Shown here: positions 17,460 to 25,816 of the stretch, one piece after another
How the letters are laid out: the number at the start of each line of letters is the position of its first letter
Position numbering within the stretch: the stretch's first letter is position 1
Assembly: GCF_000176035.2 (NCBI RefSeq)
Contig: NC_015675.1
Coordinates: 6,018,001 to 6,082,000 of the forward strand
Source: Mesorhizobium opportunistum WSM2075
Lineage (GTDB): Bacteria > Pseudomonadota > Alphaproteobacteria > Rhizobiales > Rhizobiaceae
Direction of reading: 5' to 3'
DNA length: 64,000 nucleotides
The notes under the pieces: generated by a model
Database searches by the model: none
The model's input: only the letters and a program-made list of their open reading frames with translations
What the model was told of the DNA's origin: nothing
Translations under genes and position numbers: made by a program

Positions 17460-17753
17460 ATGACATCTTCCCTTCTTGGTTTGGTTTGTCCCTCCTGCCG
17501 CGTCGCGCTCACAATGAGCGAACGCCAGGGTATCGAGATCGACTACTGTCCGCAGTGCCGCGGCGTCTGGCTTGATCGAGGCGAACTCGACAAGATCATC
17601 GAACGTTCGGGCAGGGAGGCGTCGCCCGCGCCGCAGCCGGCGCCATTCTCCCAGCCGCAGCATAGCCAAGGCCGCGATGACGATTATTCCCGCTCGCAGG
17701 GCCACCGCTATCCGAAGCGGAAGAAATCATTCTTCGAAGAATTGTTCGATTGA
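17460..17753 (+). CDS. Small zf-TFIIB-type zinc-ribbon protein
   Basis: 97 residues from ATG 17460, preceded by GGAG. The first 45 residues hold the two-knuckle zinc ribbon CPSCRVALT…YCPQCRGVWLDRGEL, the signature of the zf-TFIIB family, with four cysteines and the conserved WLDRGEL tail. The rest is a Gln/Pro/Ser-rich linker and a basic KRKKSFFEELFD end, usual for the family. Molecular function is unknown for this widespread group. The Tim44-domain gene follows in the same direction after 73 bases. Confidence 0.85.
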   Translation: MTSSLLGLVCPSCRVALTMSERQGIEIDYCPQCRGVWLDRGELDKIIERSGREASPAPQPAPFSQPQHSQGRDDDYSRSQGHRYPKRKKSFFEELFD

Positions 17754-17826
17754 GGCATGGCGCCGCCCGGTACCGGGCCGTCGTTTGCTGAAAATCTCAA
17801 AAACCACGTCGATAAGGTCCATCCCG

Positions 17827-18807
17827 ATGATTTCGCGCACAAGCCGATTTGCCGCCCTCGTTGCAGGACTGTTCCTGGCGTTCTCCATGGTCGCGATCGA
17901 TCATGCCGAGGCCCGTCGCGGCGGCAGTTTCGGCAGCCGTGGCATGCGTACGTTCCAATCCGCGCCGCCGACCAGGACCGCACCGGCGCCGACCGCTCCG
18001 GTCGAGCGGTCGATGACACCCAACACCGGTGTGAATAACCCCGCCCGGCAGCCGCAGGCCGGCCTGCAGAGGCCCGGCTTCATGAGCGGCTTCGGTGGAA
18101 CGATGATGCGCGGCCTGCTGATCGGCGGCCTGATCGGGCTGCTCCTGGGCCAAGGCTTCGGCGGCCTTGCCGGCATGTTCGGTTTCCTGCTGCAGGCCCT
18201 GCTTATCGGCGGCGCGATCATGCTGGCTATCAGGTTCTTCCGGTCGCAATCCGCGCGTGGTCCTGCGCTCGCCGGTGCCGGCAATGCCCAGGCTTCGCGG
18301 TTTGAGAACCGCGCTACGTCACCGCAGCAATCGGCAGGCTCTTTCACAATCCCCGACTTTGGCGGCGGTTCGGGCGGTGGCTCTCCGGCCGGCGGCTCCG
18401 ACGAGATTACACTGGCCCAGAGCGACCTCGACGCATTTCAGCAGCTGTTGACGGATGTCCAGGAGGCATTCGGGCGCGAAGATCACGCCGCCCTGCGCCG
18501 GGCGACGACGCCCGAGATGGTGTCCTATCTGTCCGAAGAGCTGGCCGACAATGCCCAGAAAGGTCTCAGGAACGAGGTATCGGACATCACCTTGCTGCAG
18601 GCCGACATCGCGGAAAGCTGGCGTGAGGACGACCGCGACTACGCCACGGCCGCATTGCGCTACGAGTCTCGTGACGTGATGCGCGAACGAGCCAGCGGCA
18701 AGGCCGTCGAGGGCGACGATGACCATCCGACAGAGACGACCGAATTGTGGACATTCATGCGCGAGAATGGCTCGAACTGGAAGCTCTCGGCCATCCAACA
18801 GGCCTGA
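17827..18807 (+). CDS. Membrane-anchored Tim44-like domain protein
   Basis: 326 residues from ATG 17827, which has AAGG upstream. An N-terminal signal (FAALVAGLFLAFSMVAI) precedes an Arg/Pro-rich linker, a glycine-rich double transmembrane region (…RGLLIGGLIGLLLGQGFGG…LLQALLIGGAIMLAI…), another flexible Gly/Ser linker and a C-terminal Tim44-like domain (…LDAFQQLLTDVQEAFGREDH… to the end) with the TTELWTF(M/V)R motif. Such bacterial proteins are common in alphaproteobacteria and are presumed envelope proteins; their role is not established. Convergent with the lactonase gene. Confidence 0.85.
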   Translation: MISRTSRFAALVAGLFLAFSMVAIDHAEARRGGSFGSRGMRTFQSAPPTRTAPAPTAPVERSMTPNTGVNNPARQPQAGLQRPGFMSGFGGTMMRGLLIGGLIGLLLGQGFGGLAGMFGFLLQALLIGGAIMLAIRFFRSQSARGPALAGAGNAQASRFENRATSPQQSAGSFTIPDFGGGSGGGSPAGGSDEITLAQSDLDAFQQLLTDVQEAFGREDHAALRRATTPEMVSYLSEELADNAQKGLRNEVSDITLLQADIAESWREDDRDYATAALRYESRDVMRERASGKAVEGDDDHPTETTELWTFMRENGSNWKLSAIQQA

Positions 18808-18854
18808 ACCCCGGTCAGTCTTGTCACAAGCTTCGAGGCGTCGTTGCGAGCGGT

Positions 18855-19952
18855 TCAGCGCACGATCTTGACGCACATCGGCGTGCCGATCTCGATGGCA
18901 CGTCCGGTGTCGACCAGCATGCCGCTGTCGGCGTCGCGGGCAAAGATCGAGATGCGGTCGCCATTCTGGTTGGCCGAGAACAGATGACCGCCTGACGGCG
19001 TCAGCGCCAGGTTGCGCGGCGTCGCACCGCCGCAGGGGACATAACCAACGAGGCTCAGTGCACCGGTCTGCTGGTCGACCGCCATGATGACGACGCTGTC
19101 GTGACCACGGTTGGAGCCGTAGACAAAGCGGCCGTCCGACGCGATCTGGATATCGGCGCAATGGTTGCTGTCGCGCGCCTCGGCCGGCACCGCCGGTTTT
19201 GCGTCGACGATGGAGAGTTTGCCGCTCGCCTCGTCGAACTTCATCGACACCACGGTCGAATCCAGCTCGTTCATGACGAAGACGAAACGACCGTTCGGAT
19301 GGAGCGCGAGATGGCGTGGACCGGCGCCCGGCGGCAACTCGGATTCGGCAAGCTTGCTCAGGCTTCCATCCCGTTCGATCCGGTAGGACACCAGCCGGTC
19401 GATGCCGAGGTCGGCGACGATGGCCGTTCCGCCGGCAATGGTCTCGGTGACGCTGTGGGCGTGCGAACGCTCCTGCCGGGTCGCATTCGGGCCAGTTCCC
19501 TTATGCGAGACACTGGCCAGCGGCGGCGTCAACGCGCCATCCTTGTCGAAACCATAGACTGCCACGGCGCGATCCGGACCGCCCTCGCCCATGCCGTAAT
19601 TGGCAACCAGCAGCTTCGTGCCGTCGCGGGTGATGGTGTTGTGGGCGGTGATGCTGCCCAGCGATGGCTGTTTGTTCAAGTAGGTGAGCGTCCCGGAGCT
19701 ACGATCGAAGCCGTAGGCGGAAACGGTTCCCTCGCGCCAGGTGAAGACTTCCGAATTGGCGTAGATCCGCGTGCCATCCGGCGTCACCGACAGGAAGGTC
19801 GGATTGTCGACGTCATCGGTCTCGGCCAGCTTTTTGGTTTCCAGTGTTTTCTCATCAAAGCTGTAGACGCTGAGGCCGACGCCGCGCGCGCCTTGAAAAT
19901 ACGGCGCTTCCCGGTTCAGGCTGCCGACGAAGACCAAATAGGCGTTGCTCAT
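18855..19952 (-). CDS. Seven-bladed beta-propeller lactonase (6-phosphogluconolactonase YbhE/Pgl type)
   Basis: 365 residues from ATG 19952, chosen because GGGAAGGGAAGAAATT precedes it and it gives the family start MSNAYLVFVGS. Repeating propeller blades are visible, each carrying the family pattern (…VTPDGTRIYAN…, …LHPNGRFVFVMNEL…, …IASDGRFVYGSNRGH…, …LTPSGGHLFSANQNGD…), and the GPRHLALHP motif is diagnostic of the lactonase (PF10282) family. Members hydrolyse sugar lactones in the cytosol. The neighbouring sugar-catabolic clusters make an aldonolactone substrate plausible, but the divergent MaoC operon shares only the intergenic region with it. Confidence 0.87.
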   Translation of the reverse strand: MSNAYLVFVGSLNREAPYFQGARGVGLSVYSFDEKTLETKKLAETDDVDNPTFLSVTPDGTRIYANSEVFTWREGTVSAYGFDRSSGTLTYLNKQPSLGSITAHNTITRDGTKLLVANYGMGEGGPDRAVAVYGFDKDGALTPPLASVSHKGTGPNATRQERSHAHSVTETIAGGTAIVADLGIDRLVSYRIERDGSLSKLAESELPPGAGPRHLALHPNGRFVFVMNELDSTVVSMKFDEASGKLSIVDAKPAVPAEARDSNHCADIQIASDGRFVYGSNRGHDSVVIMAVDQQTGALSLVGYVPCGGATPRNLALTPSGGHLFSANQNGDRISIFARDADSGMLVDTGRAIEIGTPMCVKIVR

Positions 19953-20036
19953 AATTTCTTCCCTTCCCCGCAGGCGCTCGGGTGCCGCGGGACGGGCCAA
20001 AATTTCGCCTGTTCACGCTTGCAACGCAACCCCATA

Positions 20037-20055
20037 TGTGAAAATACTATTTACA
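20037..20055. promoter_or_regulatory. Dyad in the lactonase/MaoC divergent promoter region
   Basis: TGTGAAAATACTATTTACA is a near-palindrome (TGTGAAAATA against TATTTACA) in an otherwise GC-rich 200-base gap between divergent genes. It is a candidate repressor site; no regulator gene lies next to it. Confidence 0.35.
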
Positions 20056-20152
20056 AAAGAAGATTGACGGGAGGAGACGTCGTGCATTCCTGCGCCTCGA
20101 TGCGTGTTCGAACGGTTGCGCGAAGCCTCCTGCGAGATCGCCGGAGCCAGCC

Positions 20153-20704
20153 ATGAACGACTTCGCGCCCACTGTCGGCGTCGCCTCGACGCACCCCAAG
20201 AACATGCCAGCCGATCACGCTGCGCTGCCGGTGTGGAATGCCGAGAACTGGTTCTACGAGGATTGGCCAATCGGCCAGAAGATCCGCTCGTTGCGGCGCA
20301 CGATGGCGGAAGGCGACAGCCATCTTTTCAACACGCTGGTGCTCGACATCCACCCCTACGTACAGGACCAGATGTTTGCCGAGAGCGAAGGCATTTTCGG
20401 CAAGCGGCTGATCGCAGGCGCCTTCGTCTTTTCGGCTGGCCTCGGGCTGGTCGCCACCAACTGCGTCAACGCCTTTTCCTATGGCTACGACAAGCTCCGC
20501 TTCATAAAGCCTGTCTTCATCGGCGACACGATCTATTCGATCCGCTCCAATTTGGACAAGACGCCCCGCTACAAGGAGATGGGCCTGATCCGCGCCAGCT
20601 ATGAGGTGTTCAAGGGCGAAGGCGAACTCGTTTTGTATTGCGAGCACCTGCAGACGGTGAAGTACCGCGACCCTGCCGATTTCGTCGGCAAGACGGAGAA
20701 ATAA
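20153..20704 (+). CDS. MaoC-like hot-dog dehydratase/hydratase (first copy)
   Basis: 183 residues; ATG with GGAG upstream. The central part is a MaoC single hot-dog domain: a WPIGQKIRS entry strand, a modified active-site region (…[13 protein letters not shown]… where family members have D…N…H), then [11 protein letters not shown] and [19 protein letters not shown]. The SYGYD(K/R)[13 protein letters not shown] string is nearly identical in the second MaoC protein at 36476. MaoC enzymes normally hydrate enoyl-CoA. Here it is coupled to a CaiB/BaiF CoA-transferase two bases downstream, consistent with an acyl-CoA step, but the substrate is unknown. Confidence 0.85.
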   Translation: MNDFAPTVGVASTHPKNMPADHAALPVWNAENWFYEDWPIGQKIRSLRRTMAEGDSHLFNTLVLDIHPYVQDQMFAESEGIFGKRLIAGAFVFSAGLGLVATNCVNAFSYGYDKLRFIKPVFIGDTIYSIRSNLDKTPRYKEMGLIRASYEVFKGEGELVLYCEHLQTVKYRDPADFVGKTEK

Positions 20705-20706
20705 GA

Positions 20707-21867
20707 ATGCCGGCTTTGGCCGAATTGCCGCTTGCCGGTCTCGTCGTCGTCGACATGAGCCAGTTCCTGTCCGGGCCCTACTGCTCGCTCAGGCTGCTCG
20801 ATCTCGGCGCCCGCGTCATCAAGATCGAGCGCCCGGATGGCGGCGACCTGTCGCGCCGGCTCTATCTCAGCGACACCGAAATCGGCGGCGATTCCACTAT
20901 CTTCCATGCCATCAACCGGGCCAAGGAAAGCCTCGCCATCGACCTCAAGAACGAGGCCGACCTCAAGGCGCTGCGCGGGCTGCTGGCCCAGGCCGACGTG
21001 CTGATCCAGAATTTCCGGCCGGGCGTCATCGAGCGGCTCGGCTTCGACTACGAAGCCGTCCGCAAGATCAATCCCCGGCTCGTCTACGCCTCGATCAGCG
21101 GCTATGGCGAAGACGGACCATGGGTCAAGCGGCCCGGCCAGGACCTGTTGGCACAGTCGCGCTCCGGGGTGATGTGGCTGAACGGCGACGAGGACCAGGG
21201 GCCTGTGCCGTTCGGGCTTGCCATCGGCGACATGCTGGCGGGTGCGGCCTGCGCGCAAGGCATTTTGGCGGCACTTGTGCGGCGCGGCATCACCGGTCAA
21301 GGCAGCCATATCGAAACCAGCCTTTTGGAAGCGCTGGTAGATTTCCAGTTCGAGGTGCTGACCACGCATCTCAATGACGGCCGCCGCCTGCCGCGCCGCT
21401 CCAGCTTCCGCAGCGCGCATGCCTATCTGTCGGCGCCTTACGGCGTCTATCCGGCCAAGGACGGCTATCTCGCCATCGCCATGACGCCGATCCCGAAACT
21501 CGCCGACCTGCTATCGCTCGATGAGCTGGCGCCCTATCGCGACAAACCGGCATCGTGGTTCACCGCGCGTGACGACATCAAGGCGATCATCGCGCAGCGG
21601 ATCGCCACCAAGACCATCGACGAATGGCTTGATATCCTCGAGCCCGCCGACATCTGGTGCGCCAAGGTGCTGACCTGGCCGGAAATGCTGGCCAGCGAAG
21701 GGTTCCAGTCGCTCGACATGCTGCAGACGGTGACGCGCGAGGACGATGTCTCGATCCTCACCACCAGTTCGCCGCTCAGGGTCGATGGCATCAGGGCCAA
21801 GGTCGATCGGGCGGCACCGCGCATCGGCGAGCACAGTGCCGCAATCCGCCGGGAGTTCGGCCTGTGA
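20707..21867 (+). CDS. CaiB/BaiF (class III) CoA-transferase
   Basis: 386 residues from ATG 20707. The family N-terminus (LAGLVVVDMSQFLSGPYCSL…LGARVIKIERPDGGD…) and the NRAKESLAIDLKNEAD block are clear, as is IQNFRPGVIERLGFDYEAV with the catalytic-loop aspartate expected in QDLLAQSRSG. These enzymes move CoA between carboxylates, for example from succinyl- or formyl-CoA. It lies between a MaoC gene and a solute-binding-like gene (overlap GTGA), suggesting a CoA-activated organic acid route. Substrate not assignable. Confidence 0.9.
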   Translation: MPALAELPLAGLVVVDMSQFLSGPYCSLRLLDLGARVIKIERPDGGDLSRRLYLSDTEIGGDSTIFHAINRAKESLAIDLKNEADLKALRGLLAQADVLIQNFRPGVIERLGFDYEAVRKINPRLVYASISGYGEDGPWVKRPGQDLLAQSRSGVMWLNGDEDQGPVPFGLAIGDMLAGAACAQGILAALVRRGITGQGSHIETSLLEALVDFQFEVLTTHLNDGRRLPRRSSFRSAHAYLSAPYGVYPAKDGYLAIAMTPIPKLADLLSLDELAPYRDKPASWFTARDDIKAIIAQRIATKTIDEWLDILEPADIWCAKVLTWPEMLASEGFQSLDMLQTVTREDDVSILTTSSPLRVDGIRAKVDRAAPRIGEHSAAIRREFGL

Positions 21868-23045
21868 CCACGCTCACTCCAGTGCCCACCCTCAGGGGCA
21901 TGACCTGGAGCCATCCGCGCGGCTACGACCCCATGGTCGCCTGCTCTGCTCTCTGGCAGCAGAAAACCGGTGTCGCCATCGAATGGGACAAGCGCTCGCT
22001 CCAGGATTTCGAGTCCTTCCCGGTCGAGGAACTGGCGCGCGCCTATGATTTGATCGTCATCGACCACCCGCATGTCGGCCAGATCACGGCGGAGCGTTGC
22101 CTCGCGCCACTGGATATCGCCGGCCGTGAGGCCGAGTGCGCCGCGCTTGCCTCGGGCAGCGTTGGCCAGTCCTATCCGAGCTACAACTGGCAAGGACGGC
22201 AATGGGCATTCCCGATAGATGCCGCCAGCCAGGTGCAGGCATGGCGGCCGGATGCACTTGATGCAGCGCCAGCGCGCTGGAGCGATGTGCTCGATCTCGC
22301 CCGGCAAGGCCGTGTGCTGTTGCCGCTGCGGCCACCCCATGTGCTGATGGCTTTCTACACGCTGGCCGGCAATCTCAACCGTCCCTGCGCCACCGATCCA
22401 TCGTGCGATCTCATCGATATCGAGACCGGCAGCGAAGTCTTCGAGACGATGCGCGAGATCGCGGCTCTGGTCGAGCCGGCCTGCTTCGAGATGGATCCGA
22501 TCGCCGTTTCGGAACGGATGGCTGAGGCCGGTTCGCGGATCGTCTGCGCACCGCTGATCTACGGCTACGTCTCTTATGCGATCGCGGGCTTTCGCGCACA
22601 CCAGCTGGCTTTCGCCGACATCCCGGTCATCGGCTCGAACGGGCCGATCGGTTCGGCGCTCGGCGGCACCGGCATAGCGGTGTCGGCCTTTTCCAAAGCC
22701 AGGGATGCCGCGATCGACTTCGCCTATTGGGTCGCCAGCGGCGATGTCCAGCGCGGTCCCTACGCCGCCGCCGGCGGACAGCCCGGCCACGCCGCCGCCT
22801 GGGAGGACCGGACGGTCAACGCCGTGACCGGCAATTTCTATCGGGATACGCGCTCGACGCTGGAAGGCTCATGGGTGCGGCCGCGCCATGACGGCTACAT
22901 GGCATTCCAGCAGGCAGCGTCCGACCGCATCCTTTCCGGCATGAGTTCAGGGCACAAGGCCGCCCAGGTCGTTGCCGATCTCAATCGCCTGTTCCGGGAG
23001 AGCGCCCAGGCGCAGGTGTCCGGCGCTGCCGGTGGAGAAGCTTGA
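21864..23045 (+). CDS. Solute-binding-protein-fold protein without a visible signal peptide
   Basis: 393 residues from GTG 21864 (overlapping the CoA-transferase stop), or 381 from ATG 21900. The body looks like a type 2 extracellular solute-binding protein: TWSHPRGYDPMVACSA… WDKRSLQDFESFPVEEL… YDLIVIDHPHVG… and a C-terminal NRLFRES helix. Neither possible start provides a hydrophobic export signal, so the protein may be cytosolic, or the true start may be misread. Related proteins beside CaiB/BaiF genes occur elsewhere in rhizobia, to my knowledge unstudied. It could be a metabolite sensor or chaperone instead of a transporter part. Confidence 0.7.
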   Translation: MTTLTPVPTLRGMTWSHPRGYDPMVACSALWQQKTGVAIEWDKRSLQDFESFPVEELARAYDLIVIDHPHVGQITAERCLAPLDIAGREAECAALASGSVGQSYPSYNWQGRQWAFPIDAASQVQAWRPDALDAAPARWSDVLDLARQGRVLLPLRPPHVLMAFYTLAGNLNRPCATDPSCDLIDIETGSEVFETMREIAALVEPACFEMDPIAVSERMAEAGSRIVCAPLIYGYVSYAIAGFRAHQLAFADIPVIGSNGPIGSALGGTGIAVSAFSKARDAAIDFAYWVASGDVQRGPYAAAGGQPGHAAAWEDRTVNAVTGNFYRDTRSTLEGSWVRPRHDGYMAFQQAASDRILSGMSSGHKAAQVVADLNRLFRESAQAQVSGAAGGEA

Positions 23046-23069
23046 AACGAAACCGAACGGAGGAGAACA

Positions 23070-24257
23070 ATGAATAACATGATCCGCGGCCTGCTGGCTG
23101 CTACCGCCCTCGCCTCGCTGGCAACCACTGCCTACGCGCAGGATGTGCAAGGCGTCATCAGCGGGCTGCCGACCGAACTCAAGGCGCAGTATGACGGCGC
23201 GCCGCAGAAGGTGCTGCCTTCGGCCTGGGACAATTTCACCCCGCCGCCGAAGCCGTGGAAGTGGTGCCACTCAGAATCCTACCAAGGCAATCCCTGGCGG
23301 GTCACGGTGACCAAGGAGTTGAAGCGGCTCGTCGACGGGCTGATCGCCGACGGCACGGTGTCGAGCTTCGAGGTTTCCGATTCCAACAACGACGCCAGCC
23401 AGCAGATCAACCAGATCCGCGCCTTCATCGACAAGAAGTGCTCGATCATCACCTCGATTCCGGGCTCCGCCACCGCACTCGACGATGCCATCGACGCAGC
23501 CGCCAAGGCCGGCATTCCGTTCATCACCGCCGCCGGTTCGGTGACCAGTGCGAACGCGATCAATGTCGATTCCAACTATGCGCGCTGGGGCTATGACATG
23601 ATGACGGCGATCGGCAAGGCACAGCCGGACGGCGCCAGCATCCTGCTCGTCGAAGGCATTGCCGGTCACCCGATCGTCGTCCAGGAACGCCAGGGCGCGG
23701 ACAAGGCGCTGGCCGAAAATCCGAAGCTGAAGATTTCGCGCACCGTCAACGGCAACTGGACGGCCAACGTCACCAAGACCGTGGTGCTGCAGGCGATCGC
23801 CACCAACCCGGCGCCGATCGACGCGGTGTGGACGACCGGCAGCGAAAGCCGCGTCGTTGCCGAGGCCTTCGCCGAAGCCGGTCGCCCGGCGCCACTGATC
23901 ACCGGCTCGATCACGGGCGACGCGTTGGGCTACTGGAAGGCCAACCCCGACAAATACCGCTTCGAAGGCCATGCCGTACTGCCGCACTGGACCGCCGAGA
24001 CACTGTTTCGCGTCGGCGAGCGCATGCTCGACGGCCAGAAGCCGAAGCTGAACACGCTGCTGATCCCGATCCCGCCGGTTCACAACGCCGATCTCGGCCA
24101 ATGGTACAAGGACTGCATGACGACCGATGCCGTCTCGATCTTCCCGACACCGCCGACGGACCCGATGCCGGAGGAATGGCTCGACGCCTATTTCTCGAAC
24201 CCGGCACCGACCAAGGGCTGGGATTATTCGAAGGTGCCAGATGCCTGTGCAAAGTGA
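23070..24257 (+). CDS. Ribose-type sugar ABC transporter periplasmic binding protein
   Basis: 395 residues; GGAGGAG ribosome site. A signal peptide (MNNMIRGLLAATALASLATTAYAQ) is cleaved around residue 24. The mature part is a type I periplasmic binding fold of the RbsB/LacI-like group: …SFEVSDSNNDASQQINQIRAFI…, …AAAKAGIPFITAAG…, …DAVWTTGSESRVVAEAF…. It is larger than RbsB (about 300 residues), with an extra N-terminal segment before the first strand. It heads the ribose-type importer encoded downstream. Ligand unknown; a sugar, polyol or related acid is likely. Confidence 0.87.
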   Translation: MNNMIRGLLAATALASLATTAYAQDVQGVISGLPTELKAQYDGAPQKVLPSAWDNFTPPPKPWKWCHSESYQGNPWRVTVTKELKRLVDGLIADGTVSSFEVSDSNNDASQQINQIRAFIDKKCSIITSIPGSATALDDAIDAAAKAGIPFITAAGSVTSANAINVDSNYARWGYDMMTAIGKAQPDGASILLVEGIAGHPIVVQERQGADKALAENPKLKISRTVNGNWTANVTKTVVLQAIATNPAPIDAVWTTGSESRVVAEAFAEAGRPAPLITGSITGDALGYWKANPDKYRFEGHAVLPHWTAETLFRVGERMLDGQKPKLNTLLIPIPPVHNADLGQWYKDCMTTDAVSIFPTPPTDPMPEEWLDAYFSNPAPTKGWDYSKVPDACAK

Positions 24258-24345
24258 TGCCGGCGCAAACTGACGCCTGCGACAGATAAAATCTCAGCGA
24301 GCCGGCTCCTTTCGGGGATCCGGCTTGCCAGCTTCGAAACACCGC

Positions 24346-25083
24346 ATGATTGAGATCACGAACATATCCAAACGCTACGGCGAGACGGTCGCGCTCGCGG
24401 ATGCTTCGATCGCGTTCCGGGCGGGTACCATCCACACCATCCTGGGCGAGAACGGTTCGGGCAAGAGCACGATGGTCAAGCTCCTGTCCGGTATCGTCCA
24501 GCCGGACAGTGGTGCAATCCTGCTGCAGGGCAAGCCGTTCTCGGGCACGAGCCCCTCGGCATTCCAGGCACAAGGTTTTGCCACGGTATTCCAGGAGGTA
24601 CTGGTCGCGCCCGATCGCAGCGTGGCCGACAACATCCTGCTCGGCCTCGACGGCCTGCTGCGGCGCGCCGTGCCCCGCAACGAACGCCGCGACAGGGCGG
24701 CAGCGGCGCTCAAGCGCTTCGCCGTCACCGACGTGCCCCTCGACAGGCCCGCCGGCCTGTTGCCGCTCGCCGCGCAGCAACTGGTCGTTCTCGCCCGCGC
24801 GATCGTGCGCAATCCAAAAATCCTGATCCTCGACGAAGTCACCGCCGCGCTCGACTTCGCCGATCGCGAATCCGTCTTTTCGCTGATGCGCGCGCTGGCC
24901 GGCGAAGGCTGCCTCATCCTGTTCATCACGCACCGCATGGACGAAGTGATGTCGCTTTCGGATCGCATCTCAATCCTGCGCGGCGGCAGCGTGGTGCGCA
25001 CCGAAGAACGCGGTGCCTCGACCCCGGCGGAATTGCTCAAGGCGATGGCGCCACGCACGGCGGCGGAGCTGGCGCATGGTTGA
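24346..25083 (+). CDS. Ribose-type ABC ATPase, N-terminal half (split RbsA)
   Basis: 245 residues from ATG 24346 (start MIEITNISKRYGETVAL); a TTG at 24325 with GGGG upstream is a possible alternative. It is a single ABC domain: Walker A GENGSGKST, Q-loop FATVFQEVLVAP, degenerate signature LPLAAQQLVVLARAI, Walker B ILILDEVTAAL and switch FITHRMDEV. These match the first of the two ATPase domains of RbsA/XylG/MglA. In nearly all members both domains are fused in one protein of about 500 residues; here the frame stops exactly at the interdomain linker and the second half starts in another frame with an eight-base overlap. Translational coupling (ATGGTTGA) should keep stoichiometry. Confidence 0.87.
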   Translation: MIEITNISKRYGETVALADASIAFRAGTIHTILGENGSGKSTMVKLLSGIVQPDSGAILLQGKPFSGTSPSAFQAQGFATVFQEVLVAPDRSVADNILLGLDGLLRRAVPRNERRDRAAAALKRFAVTDVPLDRPAGLLPLAAQQLVVLARAIVRNPKILILDEVTAALDFADRESVFSLMRALAGEGCLILFITHRMDEVMSLSDRISILRGGSVVRTEERGASTPAELLKAMAPRTAAELAHG

Positions 25084-25816
25084 TCGCGCCGCTCCAGGCC
25101 TGGCTGTCCGCGACCTCGTCATCGTGCCGGGCGCCAGCGCCATAACGCAAACCATCGCTCCAGGCGAGATCGTCGGGCTTGCCGGCCTCGACGGGCACGG
25201 CCAGGAGCTGTTCCTCAAGATGCTCGCCGGCGTGGCGCCGCCACTTGGCGGCTGGATCGAGATGGGCGCATCCCGCAAGATCACAGGCTTCCGCAAGGCA
25301 GTGGCCAGCGGCATTGCCTATCTGCCGCGCGACCGGCGCGCCAACGGGATTTTCCCGACGCAGTCGGTGCTCGACAATTTCGCCGTCTCGACACTGTCGC
25401 GCGACACGCGCCTTGGCCTGATCAGTCCCGCGGCGCGCAAGGCACGCTACGATGTCTACCGCGAGAAGCTGTCGATCGTCGCGCCCCGGCCTGATGCGCC
25501 GATCACCACCCTGTCGGGCGGCAACCAGCAGAAGGTGCTTTTGGCACGGGCGCTGGCGCTGGAACCCGCGATCCTGCTTCTCAACGATCCGACGCGCGGC
25601 GTCGACGTGGCGACAAGGCATGTACTCTACGATGTCTTTCGCGGGCTGGCCGCGGATGGCATGGGGCTCGTCATCCTGTCCAGCGAAATCGAGGAGATTC
25701 TTCTCCTGTGCCAGCGCGTGCTGGTGTTCAGGGAAAACAAGGTCGCGGCGGAAATCTCCGGTGAAGCGATGACCACCGACAGCGTGATCTCTGCCATGTT
25801 CGGACGCGCAGCATGA
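25076..25816 (+). CDS. Ribose-type ABC ATPase, C-terminal half (split RbsA)
   Basis: 246 residues from ATG 25076, inside the end of the first half-gene. It matches the second domain of RbsA-type ATPases: the expected degenerate P-loop GLAGLDGHGQELFLKMLAG (no GKS/T), YLPRDRRANGIFPTQSV, intact signature LSGGNQQKVLLARAL, Walker B ILLLNDPTRGVDV and SSEIEEILLLCQRV. Because this half cannot bind ATP normally and the other has a weak signature, the two must work as a heterodimer. Four-base overlap with the following permease gene. Natural gene fission is more likely than an error, since neither half has lost sequence. Confidence 0.87.
   Translation: MVDRAAPGLAVRDLVIVPGASAITQTIAPGEIVGLAGLDGHGQELFLKMLAGVAPPLGGWIEMGASRKITGFRKAVASGIAYLPRDRRANGIFPTQSVLDNFAVSTLSRDTRLGLISPAARKARYDVYREKLSIVAPRPDAPITTLSGGNQQKVLLARALALEPAILLLNDPTRGVDVATRHVLYDVFRGLAADGMGLVILSSEIEEILLLCQRVLVFRENKVAAEISGEAMTTDSVISAMFGRAA

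Noticed and set aside
24346..25816. RbsA frameshift pseudogene
   Set aside because: Both halves have full domain length and the break falls at the linker with a start codon and overlap, which favours working half-genes over decay.
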